A DNA stretch of 64,000 nucleotides. Source: SZAS-79 sp965279075. Lineage in GTDB: Bacteria > Pseudomonadota > Gammaproteobacteria > Burkholderiales > SG8-39. The notes under the pieces were generated by a model, which searched no databases, had not been told where the DNA came from, and worked only from the letters and a program-made list of their open reading frames with translations. Where the stretch lies: contig CBDIHI010000011.1 in assembly GCA_965279075.1 (NCBI GenBank), positions 496,001-560,000 on the forward strand, given 5' to 3'. Below are positions 6,870-17,102 of the stretch, in pieces. Position 1 is the first letter of the stretch; each line of letters opens with the position of its first letter. Made by a program: the position numbers and the translations under genes.

Positions 6870-8243
6870 ATGCTGAGAATCTACAACACCCTCGCACGAG
6901 AAAAGCAGGACTTCGTCCCCCTCCGGCCCGGTTCGGTCGGCATGTACGTCTGCGGGATCACAGTGTACGACTATTGCCACCTCGGCCACGGCCGGATGAT
7001 GGTGGTCTTCGACATGGTGCGGCGCTGGCTCGCAGCCAGCGGCCTCGAAGTCAACTTCGTACGCAACATCACGGACATCGACGACAAGATCATCCGTCGC
7101 GCGGTCGAAAACGGCGAGACGATCGGCGAGCTGACCGCGCGCTTCATCAGTTTCATGGACGAGGATTTCGCCGCCCTGGGGGTGATGAAGCCCGACCACG
7201 AGCCACGCGCAACGCAATACGTGCCGCAGATGCTCGGGATCATCGGCCGGCTGGAGCAAAAGGGCCTCGCCTACAAGGCCGTGGGCGGCGACGTGAACTA
7301 CGCGGTCAGGAAATTTCCCGGCTACGGAAAGCTCTCGGGCAAGTCGCTCGACGAACTGCGCGCCGGGGAACGCGTCGAGGTGGACACCGGCAAGGCCGAC
7401 CCGCTCGACTTCGTGCTGTGGAAATCCGCCAAGGACACGGAACCCGAGGAGGTGAAGTGGGATTCCCCATGGGGCAGGGGACGCCCCGGATGGCACATCG
7501 AGTGCTCGGCGATGAGCTGTGCGCTGCTCGGCGAGACCTTCGACATCCACGGCGGCGGGCAGGACCTGCAGTTCCCGCACCACGAAAACGAGATCGCGCA
7601 GACCGAGGGCGCGACGGGCAAGCGTTTCGTGAACACCTGGATGCACAACGGGTTCGTGCGCGTAGACGACGAGAAGATGTCGAAGTCGCTCGGCAATTTC
7701 TTCACGCTGCGTGACATCTTCAAGTCGTTCGAACCCGAGGTGGTGCGGTTCTTCCTGCTTCGCGCCCACTATCGCAGCCCGCTCAACCATTCGGATGCGC
7801 ACCTGCAGGACGCGAAGGGCGCGCTGACGCGGCTTTACACCGCGCTGAAAGGCGTGCCCGCAGGCGACGCGAAGGTCGACTGGGCCGAACCGCACGCACT
7901 CAGGTTCAAGGCTGCGATGGACGACGATTTCGCCACGCCCGAGGCGATCGCCGTGCTGTTCGACCTCGCCAACGAGGCCAACCGCGGGAATCGCGCGCTC
8001 GCGATCCAGCTGAAGGCGCTGGGCGGCGTCATGGGCCTGCTGCAGCGCGACCCGCAGGCGTTCCTGCAGGCCGGGAATACGGGCGACCTGTCGGACGCCG
8101 AAATCCAGGCGGCGATCGAGGCGCGGCTGGCTGCGCGCAAGGCGAAGGATTACGCGCAGGCGGATCGCATCCGCCAGGACCTGTCGGCCCGCGGCGTGGT
8201 GCTCGAGGACGCCGCCGGCGGGACGACCTGGCGCCGGGGCTAG
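6870..8243 (+). CDS. cysS: Cysteinyl-tRNA synthetase
   Basis: CysS charges tRNA-Cys with cysteine in the cytosol. The 457 residues are normal for the family. Class I signatures are present: VYDYCHLGHGR (the HIGH-type motif) and KMSKSLGNF. The zinc-site region (MYVCGITVYD, WHIECSAMS, FDIHGGGQDLQFPHHENE) is intact. The C-terminus AKDYAQADRIRQDLSARGVVLED is the usual CysS tail. I chose the ATG at 6870 because MLRIYNTLAREKQDF is the standard start; the open frame continues upstream, antisense to the TPR gene. No clear ribosome-binding site precedes it. The 127-base gap to the divergent TPR operon should hold promoters for both directions. Confidence 0.97.
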   Translation: MLRIYNTLAREKQDFVPLRPGSVGMYVCGITVYDYCHLGHGRMMVVFDMVRRWLAASGLEVNFVRNITDIDDKIIRRAVENGETIGELTARFISFMDEDFAALGVMKPDHEPRATQYVPQMLGIIGRLEQKGLAYKAVGGDVNYAVRKFPGYGKLSGKSLDELRAGERVEVDTGKADPLDFVLWKSAKDTEPEEVKWDSPWGRGRPGWHIECSAMSCALLGETFDIHGGGQDLQFPHHENEIAQTEGATGKRFVNTWMHNGFVRVDDEKMSKSLGNFFTLRDIFKSFEPEVVRFFLLRAHYRSPLNHSDAHLQDAKGALTRLYTALKGVPAGDAKVDWAEPHALRFKAAMDDDFATPEAIAVLFDLANEANRGNRALAIQLKALGGVMGLLQRDPQAFLQAGNTGDLSDAEIQAAIEARLAARKAKDYAQADRIRQDLSARGVVLEDAAGGTTWRRG

Positions 8244-8250
8244 CTCCGGC

Positions 8251-9370
8251 TCAGAACTTGAACGTGCCGTCCTTGCCTATGATGGTCAGTTCGACGAACG
8301 AGCTGCCGTTGTGGTTGCGCGGCCCGAAAGCCACCGCATACCCGCCTGTGTCGTAGCCGCTCATGCCGTCCAGCGCGAGCATGAAGCTGTCGCGCGTTAG
8401 CTTGGGGCCCGCGCGGCGCAGCGCTTCCACGGTCACCTTGGCGGCGAGGTAGGCCTCGATCGACGTGAACGAGAAATCCTTGCGGGCGACGTATTTCTCC
8501 ATCGCGGCGCGGTACTCGTTGACCACCGCCAGCGACATGCGTGCGTAGGGGGGGACCACGGTGGCGACGATCACCCCGGCCCCGTCCTTGCCGAGTTCCT
8601 TGGCGAGCTGGTTGGCGCCGGGAAAGGAGTTGGAGGCCATGAACGCGTTCGACCCCATCCTGCGCGCGGCCTTGATCGAGTCCGACGTTGCCTTGTAGAG
8701 CGTGGTGAAGATCACGACGTCCGGCGTGCCCTTGACGACGTCCTTCATGCCGGCCTCGATGTCGGGCTTGGCGCGGTCCTTGAAGATACCCACCGAAACC
8801 GGCGCCAGGCCGCGCTTCTTCAATGCGCGCTCGACCGCGGTGAAGTTCTCGCGGCCGACCACGTCGTCGTAATAGACGATCGCAAAGCGCTTCACCGACA
8901 GCGGCGCGAAGTACTCGACGATCTTCTCGAGTTCGTCAGCGTAGCTCGCGCGCATGTTGTACACGTAGCGGTTGTAGACCCGCATGGGGTCGGCGCCGGT
9001 GAACGGCGCAAGGAAGGGCACGCGGGCCTTTTCGACGTGCGGCAGCGCGGGGCGCGACAGTGTCGCGCTGGCGTATCCAAACAGCGCGAAGACACCGCTT
9101 TCCCTCGATCAGCTTCTGCGTGTTCTCGCCGGCTCGCTGCACCACGTTCGCGTCGTCAAGCGTCTCGAGCTCGATCTTGCGGCCGTTGACGCCGCCGGCC
9201 TCGTTGACCTTGCGGAAGTACGCAAGCGCACCGTCGCGGATGTCCACGCCGAGGTCCTTGTTGGCGCCCGACAGCGGCGCCGACTGGCCGATCAGGATGG
9301 TCCCGGCGCCCTGCGCGAGGGCCGTGCCGCAAGCCAGGGAAAGCAGGGCGCCGGCGAGGAGTCTCTTCAT
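8251..9370 (-). pseudogene. Branched-chain amino-acid-type ABC binding protein, broken by a +1 frameshift
   Basis: A Peripla_BP_6-type binding protein is encoded in two frames. The N-terminal part (9370 to about 9105) has the signal peptide MKRLLAGALLSLACGTALAQ and GTILIGQSAPLSGANKDLGV. The C-terminal part (about 9100 to 8251) runs from GVFALFGYASAT through PFLAPFTGADPMRVYNRYVYN to the end. Removing one C from the run at 9102-9104 joins the frames as EESGVFALFGYA, giving about 372 residues like its intact neighbour. The total of 1120 bases is 3n+1, consistent with one inserted base. It follows the intact paralogue by 10 bases. It could be a true pseudogene, a recent mutation or a sequencing error. 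Confidence 0.85.
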
Positions 9371-9380
9371 TGTGCGTCCG

Positions 9381-10517
9381 TCAGTGCAGGAATTTGCCAC
9401 CGCGCCCGATGATCGTCAGGTCGACGAAGCGCGAGCCGTTGTGGTTGGAAGGCGAGAAGCTCACGCCGAAGCCGCCGAAATCCGTGTCGCGCATCGATTC
9501 CAGCGCGGTGACGAGGTTTTCGCGGGTGGGGGCCTTGCCGGCGCGCTTGAGGCCCTCGACGAACACGCGCGCGACGAGGAAGCCTTCCATGCTCGAGAAA
9601 TTCACGTCGACCTTCGCCTTGACCGCGAGGTCGGTGAATTCGCGCACCACCGGTGCCGCCTGGCTCCACGGGAAGGGCACGACCTGCGAGATGACGACGC
9701 CCTGGCCGTCCGCGCCGAGCTCGTCGGACAGGGCCTTGCTGCCGACGAAGGACACGTTGTGGAACTGGCCGTTATAGCCGCGCTTCTTCATGGCGCGCAC
9801 GAAGGCGGCGATCGACTTGTAGGCGCTGACCATGACGATCGCGTCGGGGGACTTGGGGGCGATCTCGCCCACCGCCTTGGCGACCTCGACGGTGTTCCGC
9901 TCGACCGTGGATCGCGCGACGATCTCGCCGCCGCGCGCCTTGACCGCCTTCTCCATGCCGGCGAGGCCCGCTTGCCCATAGGCGTCGTTCTGGTAGAAGA
10001 CCGCGAAGCGCTTCATGCCGACCGTCAGCAGCTGCTCGACGATCTTGTCGGTCTCGTCGAAGTAGCTCGCCCGGACGTTGAAGATGTAGCGGTTGAACGG
10101 GGCGCGCAGCAGTTCGGCGCCGGTGAAGGGCCCGATGAACGGGACCTTGGCTTCGGTGAAGATGGGAAGCGAGGCGGCGCTGGTCGGGGTGCCCACGTAG
10201 CCGATCAGCGCGAACACGCGGTCTTCGTCTATGAGTTTCTTCGTGTTGTCGGCGGCGAGCTTGGACTCGTACTGGTCGTCGCGCGTGACGAGCTGGATCT
10301 TGCGGCCGTTCACGCCGCCCTGGGCGTTGACGTGGTCGAAGTAGGCCTTCATGCCGTCGCGCATCTGGATGCCGAGTTGCGCGGCCGGCCCCGTGAAAGC
10401 GGCCGACTGCCCGACGGTGACGGCAGCAGGCGTCACGCCCGGCACCTGCGCCTGGGTTCCGCCTGCGATCGCGAGCGCGGCGGCCGCGAGGCAGCCACGC
10501 AGGGTGCTGGTCTTCAT
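9381..10517 (-). CDS. Branched-chain amino-acid-type ABC transporter substrate-binding protein
   Basis: This is a 378-residue periplasmic binding protein of the LIV family (Peripla_BP_6). The signal peptide MKTSTLRGCLAAAALAIAGG is cleaved near TQAQ. VTVGQSAAFTGPAAQLGIQ, GGVNGRKIQLVTRDDQYES, FALIGYVGTPTSAASLPIF and PFIGPFTGAELLR are typical ligand-lobe segments. I chose the ATG at 10517 because GGAGGGA precedes it and a signal peptide follows; the frame is open further up only antisense to dnaJ. It is close in sequence to the frameshifted copy at 8251-9370. No permease or ATPase genes are adjacent, so both are orphan binding proteins and the ligand is unknown. Confidence 0.9.
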   Translation of the reverse strand: MKTSTLRGCLAAAALAIAGGTQAQVPGVTPAAVTVGQSAAFTGPAAQLGIQMRDGMKAYFDHVNAQGGVNGRKIQLVTRDDQYESKLAADNTKKLIDEDRVFALIGYVGTPTSAASLPIFTEAKVPFIGPFTGAELLRAPFNRYIFNVRASYFDETDKIVEQLLTVGMKRFAVFYQNDAYGQAGLAGMEKAVKARGGEIVARSTVERNTVEVAKAVGEIAPKSPDAIVMVSAYKSIAAFVRAMKKRGYNGQFHNVSFVGSKALSDELGADGQGVVISQVVPFPWSQAAPVVREFTDLAVKAKVDVNFSSMEGFLVARVFVEGLKRAGKAPTRENLVTALESMRDTDFGGFGVSFSPSNHNGSRFVDLTIIGRGGKFLH

Positions 10518-10585
10518 TTGAATCCCTCCTCGCACGACGAAGGGGATTCTACTCAATTCCGCGCTATCCGGACCGGGCGTTGCGG

Positions 10586-11701
10586 CTAGCTCTCGAAGAA
10601 CGCCTTCACGCGGTCGAACCAGGACTTGGCGCGCGGATTGTGGCGGCCGGCGTCCTTCTGCGTGATCGCCTCGAATTCGCGCAGCAGTTCCTTCTGGCGT
10701 TCGGTGAGGTTGACCGGCGTTTCGATCAGCACGTGGCAGAAGAGGTCGCCGGGCGCATGGCTGCGCACGCCCTTGATCCCCTTGCCGCGCAGCCTGAAGG
10801 TCTTGCCGCTCTGCGTTTCGGACGGGACCTTGATCCGCGCCGAGCCGTCGAGGGTCGGGATGTCGATCTCGCCGCCGAGCGCCGCGGTCGCGAAGGACAC
10901 CGGCATCTCGCAATGCAGGTCGTCATGGTCGCGCTGGAACACGGCGTGGTCCTTGATGTGCACCTGCACATAGAGGTCGCCCGACGGGCCGCCGTTGACG
11001 CCCGGCTCGCCCTCGCCGGTGAGGCGCACGCGGTCGCCCTCGTCCACGCCGGCCGGGATCTTCACCGCCAGCGTCTTCTGGTGCTTGACCCGGCCACTGC
11101 CGCCGCAGGTCGCGCAGGGCGTGGGGATGATCTTGCCGGTGCCGTGGCAGCGCGGGCAGGGCTGCTGGATCGAGAAGAAGCCCTGCGTCATGCGCACCTG
11201 CCCCTGGCCGGCGCAGGTGGTGCAGGTCGTGGGCTGCGTGCCGGGCTTGGCGCCCGAGCCGTGGCAGGTCTCGCACTCCGACATGGTCGGGATGCGTATC
11301 TTGGTCTCGAAGCCGTGCGCGGCCTGTTCGAGGGTGATCTCGAGGTTGTAGCGCAGGTCCGCGCCGCGGAAGACGTTGGAGCGCCCCTGGCGGTTGCCGC
11401 CGAAGATGTCGCCGAAGATGTCGCCGAACGCGTCGGCGAAGTTGGCGCCGCCGCCGCCCGCCGCACCCATGCTGGGGTCGATACCGGCATGGCCGTGGCT
11501 GTCGTAGGCCGGGCGCTTCTTCGGGTCGGACAGCACCTCGTAGGCTTCCTTGGCCTCCTTGAACCTCTCCTCGGCCTTGGGGTTGTCCGGGTTGCGGTCC
11601 GGGTGGTGCTTCATGGCGAGCTTGCGGTACGCCTTCTTGATCTCCTCTTCGGAGGCGTCCCGGTTTACGCCGAGCACTTCGTAATAGTCGCGTTTGGCCA
11701 T
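10586..11701 (-). CDS. dnaJ: Chaperone protein DnaJ
   Basis: DnaJ is the Hsp40 co-chaperone that delivers unfolded clients to DnaK and stimulates its ATPase. The 371 residues show the J domain with YYEVLGVNRDASEEEIKKAY and the HPD motif (HHPDRNPDN), a Gly/Phe-rich region and a four-repeat zinc centre: CETCHGSG, CTTCAGQG, CPRCHGTG and CATCGGSG. A C-terminal substrate domain follows. It lies 70 bases after dnaK on the same strand, with a hairpin between them, so its expression is probably coupled to but lower than that of dnaK. Confidence 0.98.
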   Translation of the reverse strand: MAKRDYYEVLGVNRDASEEEIKKAYRKLAMKHHPDRNPDNPKAEERFKEAKEAYEVLSDPKKRPAYDSHGHAGIDPSMGAAGGGGANFADAFGDIFGDIFGGNRQGRSNVFRGADLRYNLEITLEQAAHGFETKIRIPTMSECETCHGSGAKPGTQPTTCTTCAGQGQVRMTQGFFSIQQPCPRCHGTGKIIPTPCATCGGSGRVKHQKTLAVKIPAGVDEGDRVRLTGEGEPGVNGGPSGDLYVQVHIKDHAVFQRDHDDLHCEMPVSFATAALGGEIDIPTLDGSARIKVPSETQSGKTFRLRGKGIKGVRSHAPGDLFCHVLIETPVNLTERQKELLREFEAITQKDAGRHNPRAKSWFDRVKAFFES

Positions 11702-11724
11702 GGTCTGTTCTTAAAACGCGAAAG

Positions 11725-11754
11725 GCGCGGGGCTCACCGCCCCACGCCCCGCGC
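11725..11754 (-). terminator. dnaK-dnaJ intergenic hairpin, possible partial terminator or processing site
   Basis: A perfect 9-base-pair GC stem (11725-11733 with 11746-11754) and a 12-base loop lie in the dnaK-dnaJ gap. On the transcribed minus strand the stem is followed by CTTTCGCGTTTT, an interrupted T-rich run. This would allow partial termination, mRNA stabilisation of dnaK, or reduced dnaJ output. The structure is seen in the sequence; its role is inferred. Confidence 0.55.
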
Positions 11755-11771
11755 GGTGGATCTTGTAGGGA

Positions 11772-13724
<1,953 letters not shown>

Positions 13725-13794
13725 GATGGTTTCCTTGGAGCAGTCTTGGAGTTAGGTCTGAAATGGGGTCCGGGCGGCCGAATTCAATACTGGC

Positions 13795-14310
13795 TCAGGC
13801 CTTGGCCTTGGCGACCGAGACCAGCGCGGGGCGGATCACCCGGTCGTGGAGGCGGTAGCCCTTCTGCATCACGGCGACCACGGTGTTCGGGTCGGCGTCG
13901 GATTCGACTGCCATCATCGCCTGGTGGTGGTGGGGGTCGAACTTGTCCCTGGCCGCCGGATTGATCTCGGCCACGGCGGCTTTCTCGAAGGCCGCCTGGA
14001 GCTGCTTCAGGGTCAGCTCGACGCCGCTGCGCAGCGTGGCCAGGTCGGAGGCCTGGTCGGCCAGCGCCGCCTGCAGGCTGTCCATCACCGGGACGAGGGA
14101 CTCCGCGATCCGCTCCACGCCGTACTTGTGGGCGCTGGCGATGTCCGCCTGGGCGCGCTTGCGGGCGTTCTCCGCGTCTGCGAGGGCGCGGAGCCAGGCG
14201 TCGCGCTGCTCCTGGACCTTGGCTTCGGCTTCGGCCAGCAACTCTTCGAGGGATTTGGCGGGCGCCGCGGCAGCGGCTTCGGTTTCGGTCTGGGGGGTGG
14301 GTTCGGACAT
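13795..14310 (-). CDS. grpE: Nucleotide exchange factor GrpE
   Basis: GrpE releases ADP from DnaK and acts as a thermosensor. The ATG at 14310 gives 171 residues: an acidic/Ala-rich N-terminus (MSEPTPQTETEAAAA), a long coiled coil (LLAEAEAKVQEQRDAWLRAL, ENARKRAQADIASAHKYGVE) and the compact C-terminal domain ending in VVAVMQKGYRLHDRVIRPAL. The frame stays open upstream but only through promoter DNA. The ATG lies about 40 bases below the sigma-32-like -10 element, consistent with a short leader. It is the first gene of the grpE-dnaK-dnaJ unit. Confidence 0.96.
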   Translation of the reverse strand: MSEPTPQTETEAAAAAPAKSLEELLAEAEAKVQEQRDAWLRALADAENARKRAQADIASAHKYGVERIAESLVPVMDSLQAALADQASDLATLRSGVELTLKQLQAAFEKAAVAEINPAARDKFDPHHHQAMMAVESDADPNTVVAVMQKGYRLHDRVIRPALVSVAKAKA

Positions 14311-14350
14311 GGGGCTTCGGCTTTCAGCGTCTGTTTTGGGCAATCTCCCC

Positions 14351-14382
14351 AAGCTGGGGATGGATTTGGGGGTTTCAAGGGG
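14351..14382 (-). promoter_or_regulatory. Sigma-32-type heat-shock promoter for grpE-dnaK-dnaJ
   Basis: On the minus strand the sequence reads CCCCTTGAAA, 13 bases, then CCCCAGCTT. The RpoH consensus is CCCTTGAA, 13-15 bases, then CCCCATnT. The -35 core occupies 14373-14379 and the -10 14351-14359. The predicted start near 14345 gives a leader of about 35 bases before grpE. No CIRCE inverted repeat is visible here or before dnaK. Confidence 0.75.
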
Positions 14383-14460
14383 AGGGTTGCAATACTTTGG
14401 AAAACAAGGCGTTGAGGCTGGGAAAAGTCGACTCTGACCCGGATTTTTATGAAGAGGGAT

Positions 14461-14476
14461 GTACCGGTACCGGTAC
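14461..14476. repeat. 16-bp perfect palindrome in the hemH-grpE gap
   Basis: GTACCGGTACCGGTAC is identical to its reverse complement and consists of overlapping GTACCG units. It lies about 80 bases upstream of the sigma-32 -35 element, in a 231-base gap otherwise without genes. It could be a binding site for a dimeric regulator or a chance repeat; nothing else in the gap identifies it. Confidence 0.5.
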
Positions 14477-14541
14477 GCCAACTGACCGGAGAGCGGCTCC
14501 AGTCGGACACATCCTGAACTGAATCTTGTGAATTCGCCCCG

Positions 14542-15528
14542 TCAGGCCGCGGCCCGCAATGCCATGTCCGCCAGCGCCTCGATCCAGGGGCCGTCCTCGT
14601 TCAGGCAGGTCAGCAGGTTGTATTCCTTGCCGCCGGCCTCAAGGAAAGCCTCCTTCGCCCCGATGCCCAGTTCCTCCAGCGTCTCCAGGCAGTCGGACGG
14701 GAAGCCGGGGCAGAACACGTCGGCGCGCTTCAGGCCGCCCTTGGCCAGGTCGACCAGCGTCGGCTCGGTGTAAGGCTGCAGCCATTCCGCCCGGCCGAAG
14801 CGGGACTGGAAGGTGGCCATCCATTCGTCTGGCTTGAGGCCCAGGCGCTTCGCCAGGAGGTCTGCGGTCTCCAGGCATTCGCGTTCGTACGGGTCGCCTC
14901 GCTCCACCGACCGCTTGGGGATGCCGTGGAAGCTCATGAACAGCTTCCCGCCCCCGGCCGGGCGGCCGTGCGACTCCCAGTGTCGCTGGACGCGCTTCGC
15001 CAATGCCTCGATGTAGCCGGTATCCGTATTGAAGCGCTCGACGAAGCGGACGTCCGGCGGCGAGGCGAGGGTCTTCACATGGGCATCGAGCGCGTCGCGC
15101 ACGCTCTCGGTCGTGCTGCGCGAATACTGCGGGTACATCGGCAACACGACGATGCGGTCGCACCCGGCGGCGCGCAGCTTCTCGAAGGCCGTGGCGATCG
15201 AGGGCGCGCCGTAGCGCATACCGTACTCGACCGGCACGGGCGGGTTGGGCCTGGCGCGCGATCCCAGCAGCCCGAAGAGCAATTTCGCCTGGCGTGCCGT
15301 ATGCACGGCCAGCGGCGAGCCTTCCGGGGTCCAGATCTCGGCGTACTTCGCGGCCGACTTCGCCGGCCGCACGGTCAGGATGATTCCGTAAAGAATCGGC
15401 AGCCAGACGAGCCGCGGGATCTCGACGACGCGCGGGTCGCCGAGGAACTCGCGAAGATACGTCCTCACCGCCGCCGCCGTCGGGGCCGAGGGCGTGCCAA
15501 GGTTGACGAGGAGGATGCCGGGCTTCAT
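14542..15528 (-). CDS. hemH: Ferrochelatase
   Basis: HemH inserts ferrous iron into protoporphyrin IX, the last step of heme b synthesis. The ATG at 15528 gives 328 residues. Signatures are ILLVNLGTPSAPT, VLPMYPQYSRSTTESV, the active-site region FMSFHGIPKRSVERGDPYE (catalytic His), TFQSRFGRAEWLQPYTEPTL and VFCPGFPSDCLETLEELG. The start overlaps the stop of the SnoaL-like gene (ATGA), so the two are probably co-transcribed. The 231-base gap downstream contains the heat-shock promoter of grpE. Confidence 0.97.
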   Translation of the reverse strand: MKPGILLVNLGTPSAPTAAAVRTYLREFLGDPRVVEIPRLVWLPILYGIILTVRPAKSAAKYAEIWTPEGSPLAVHTARQAKLLFGLLGSRARPNPPVPVEYGMRYGAPSIATAFEKLRAAGCDRIVVLPMYPQYSRSTTESVRDALDAHVKTLASPPDVRFVERFNTDTGYIEALAKRVQRHWESHGRPAGGGKLFMSFHGIPKRSVERGDPYERECLETADLLAKRLGLKPDEWMATFQSRFGRAEWLQPYTEPTLVDLAKGGLKRADVFCPGFPSDCLETLEELGIGAKEAFLEAGGKEYNLLTCLNEDGPWIEALADMALRAAA

Positions 15529-15992
15529 TTCCGGCTGCGGAACGCGGCGAGGCCCTTGGCGGCCTCCCTGCGCACCGCGTTGCCGATCACCGGGCTCCAG
15601 CCGAGCATCAGGCCCGGCGCACCGAGCGCCATGCGCGACCAGCGCCACAGGTCGAAGTGGTCACGGTGCCGCCGGATCAGGCCGTTCTCGAACTCGAATT
15701 CGGCGTCGATCCGGTTGTTCACCTTGCGGCCGGTCTTCGAGAACAGGTAGTCGGCATCCCAGTGGGCGGCGCCCTTCCGGTCGTCGGCGCCGAGAACCTT
15801 GAAGCGCACCTCGAGGTCGACGGCGCGGGAGGCTAGCATCCGCCACATGTCGCGCGCTTCCTCGCCCTTGAGGTCAGGGAAGACGGGGTCGGAGAATTCC
15901 ACGTCCTTGTGGTAGCAGGCCGCCATCGCCTCGGCGTCGCGACGAGCAAAAGATTCGTAGAAGCGCTGGATGAGCTGCGCGTTCGGATGCAT
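15525..15992 (-). CDS. SnoaL/NTF2-like protein of unknown function
   Basis: The 155 residues form a SnoaL-like alpha+beta cone: an opening helix pair NAQLIQRFYESFARRDAEAM, then CYHKDVEFSDPVFPDLKGEE and RIDAEFEFENGLIRRHRDHFD. The C-terminus WRWSRMALGAPGLMLGWSPV is hydrophobic. Relatives include ketosteroid isomerase-like enzymes and many binding proteins, so no activity can be assigned. It overlaps hemH by four bases and follows hrcA by about a dozen bases on the same strand. A link to heme or stress physiology is only positional. Confidence 0.8.
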   Translation of the reverse strand: MHPNAQLIQRFYESFARRDAEAMAACYHKDVEFSDPVFPDLKGEEARDMWRMLASRAVDLEVRFKVLGADDRKGAAHWDADYLFSKTGRKVNNRIDAEFEFENGLIRRHRDHFDLWRWSRMALGAPGLMLGWSPVIGNAVRREAAKGLAAFRSRK

Positions 15993-16004
15993 CGGATGGA
16001 CCTT

Positions 16005-17024
16005 CTAGTTGTGCGACAGCGCGCTGGAGAGGAGCTTGGCGGTGATGTCGACGATCGGGACCACCCGCTCGTAGGCCATCCGCGTCGGGCCGATGACGCC
16101 GACCGTTCCGACCACCTCGCCGTCGACCTTGTACGGCGCCGTCACCACGCTGACATCGTCGGGCGCCGAGACGCCAGTCTCGCCGCCGATGAAGATCTGC
16201 ACGCCGTGGCCGCGCAGCGACAGGTCGAGGATCTGCACGAGCGACGACTTGCGCTCGAACAGTTCGAACAGCTGCTTCAGGCGGGTCACGTCGGAAGACA
16301 GGTCCTGGACCGACAGGAGGTTCCTCTCGCCGGAGATGACGTACTGCTCGCTGTTCTCGGATACCGCCCGGTCGCCGGCCTCGAGCGCCACGCTCATCAG
16401 GCCGTACATGTCGCGGCGCAGCTCGGAGAGTTCGGCGTGGAGCTTGGCGCGCACGGCCTCGAAGCTCTGGCCGGAGTAGTTCTGGTTGATGTAATTGGCC
16501 GCCTCGATCAGCTCGGAGGCCGTGTACTCGCGCTCGGTGAAGAGGATCCGGTTCTGCACGTCGCCGGCAGGCGTGACCACGATCAGGAGCACGCGCTTCT
16601 CGGACAGGCGCAGGAACTCGATCTGGCGGAAGGTGACGGCTTTCCTGCGCGGGGTCATGACCACGCCCGCGAACTGGGTAAGCTCGGACAGCAGGCTTGA
16701 AGCAGACTGGATCACCCGCTGCGGGTTGTCCGGGTGGAGGTTGCCTTCGAGCTGGTGGATCTCGGACGACTCGAGGGGCTTGGTGACCAGCAGCGTGTCG
16801 ACGAAGAACCGGTAGCCGGCCGGCGTGGGCACGCGCCCGGCCGAGGTGTGCGGGCTGATGATGAAGCCCATCTCCTCGAGGTCCGACATCACGTTGCGGA
16901 TGGTGGCGGGCGAGAGGTCGAGGCCGGAGTACTTGGACAGCGTGCGCGAACCCACCGGCTGGCCCTCGGTGATGTAACGCTCGATGAGCGTCTTGAGCAG
17001 CACCTGGGCGCGTTTGTCTAGCAT
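16005..17024 (-). CDS. hrcA: Heat-inducible transcription repressor HrcA
   Basis: HrcA represses chaperone genes by binding the CIRCE inverted repeat. The 339 residues have the N-terminal winged helix (LLKTLIERYITEGQPVGSRT, LDLSPATIRNVMSDLEEMGF, ISPHTSAGRVPTPAGYRFFV), the GAF-like middle and the end IGPTRMAYERVVPIVD. The start at MLDKRAQ follows the family; in-frame ATGs at 17033 and 17042 are also possible, and none has a clear ribosome site. I see no CIRCE element near grpE, dnaK or hrcA, so its operator is probably at a groESL locus outside this window. It is divergent from nadK. Confidence 0.95.
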   Translation of the reverse strand: MLDKRAQVLLKTLIERYITEGQPVGSRTLSKYSGLDLSPATIRNVMSDLEEMGFIISPHTSAGRVPTPAGYRFFVDTLLVTKPLESSEIHQLEGNLHPDNPQRVIQSASSLLSELTQFAGVVMTPRRKAVTFRQIEFLRLSEKRVLLIVVTPAGDVQNRILFTEREYTASELIEAANYINQNYSGQSFEAVRAKLHAELSELRRDMYGLMSVALEAGDRAVSENSEQYVISGERNLLSVQDLSSDVTRLKQLFELFERKSSLVQILDLSLRGHGVQIFIGGETGVSAPDDVSVVTAPYKVDGEVVGTVGVIGPTRMAYERVVPIVDITAKLLSSALSHN

Positions 17025-17102
17025 GCGGGCCATTTTACACATCCACGGGGCGGCGCAAGGGCCGCCTTTCGCGGCGCTCGCCGGCTGTGGTTAAATCGGG
17101 CG

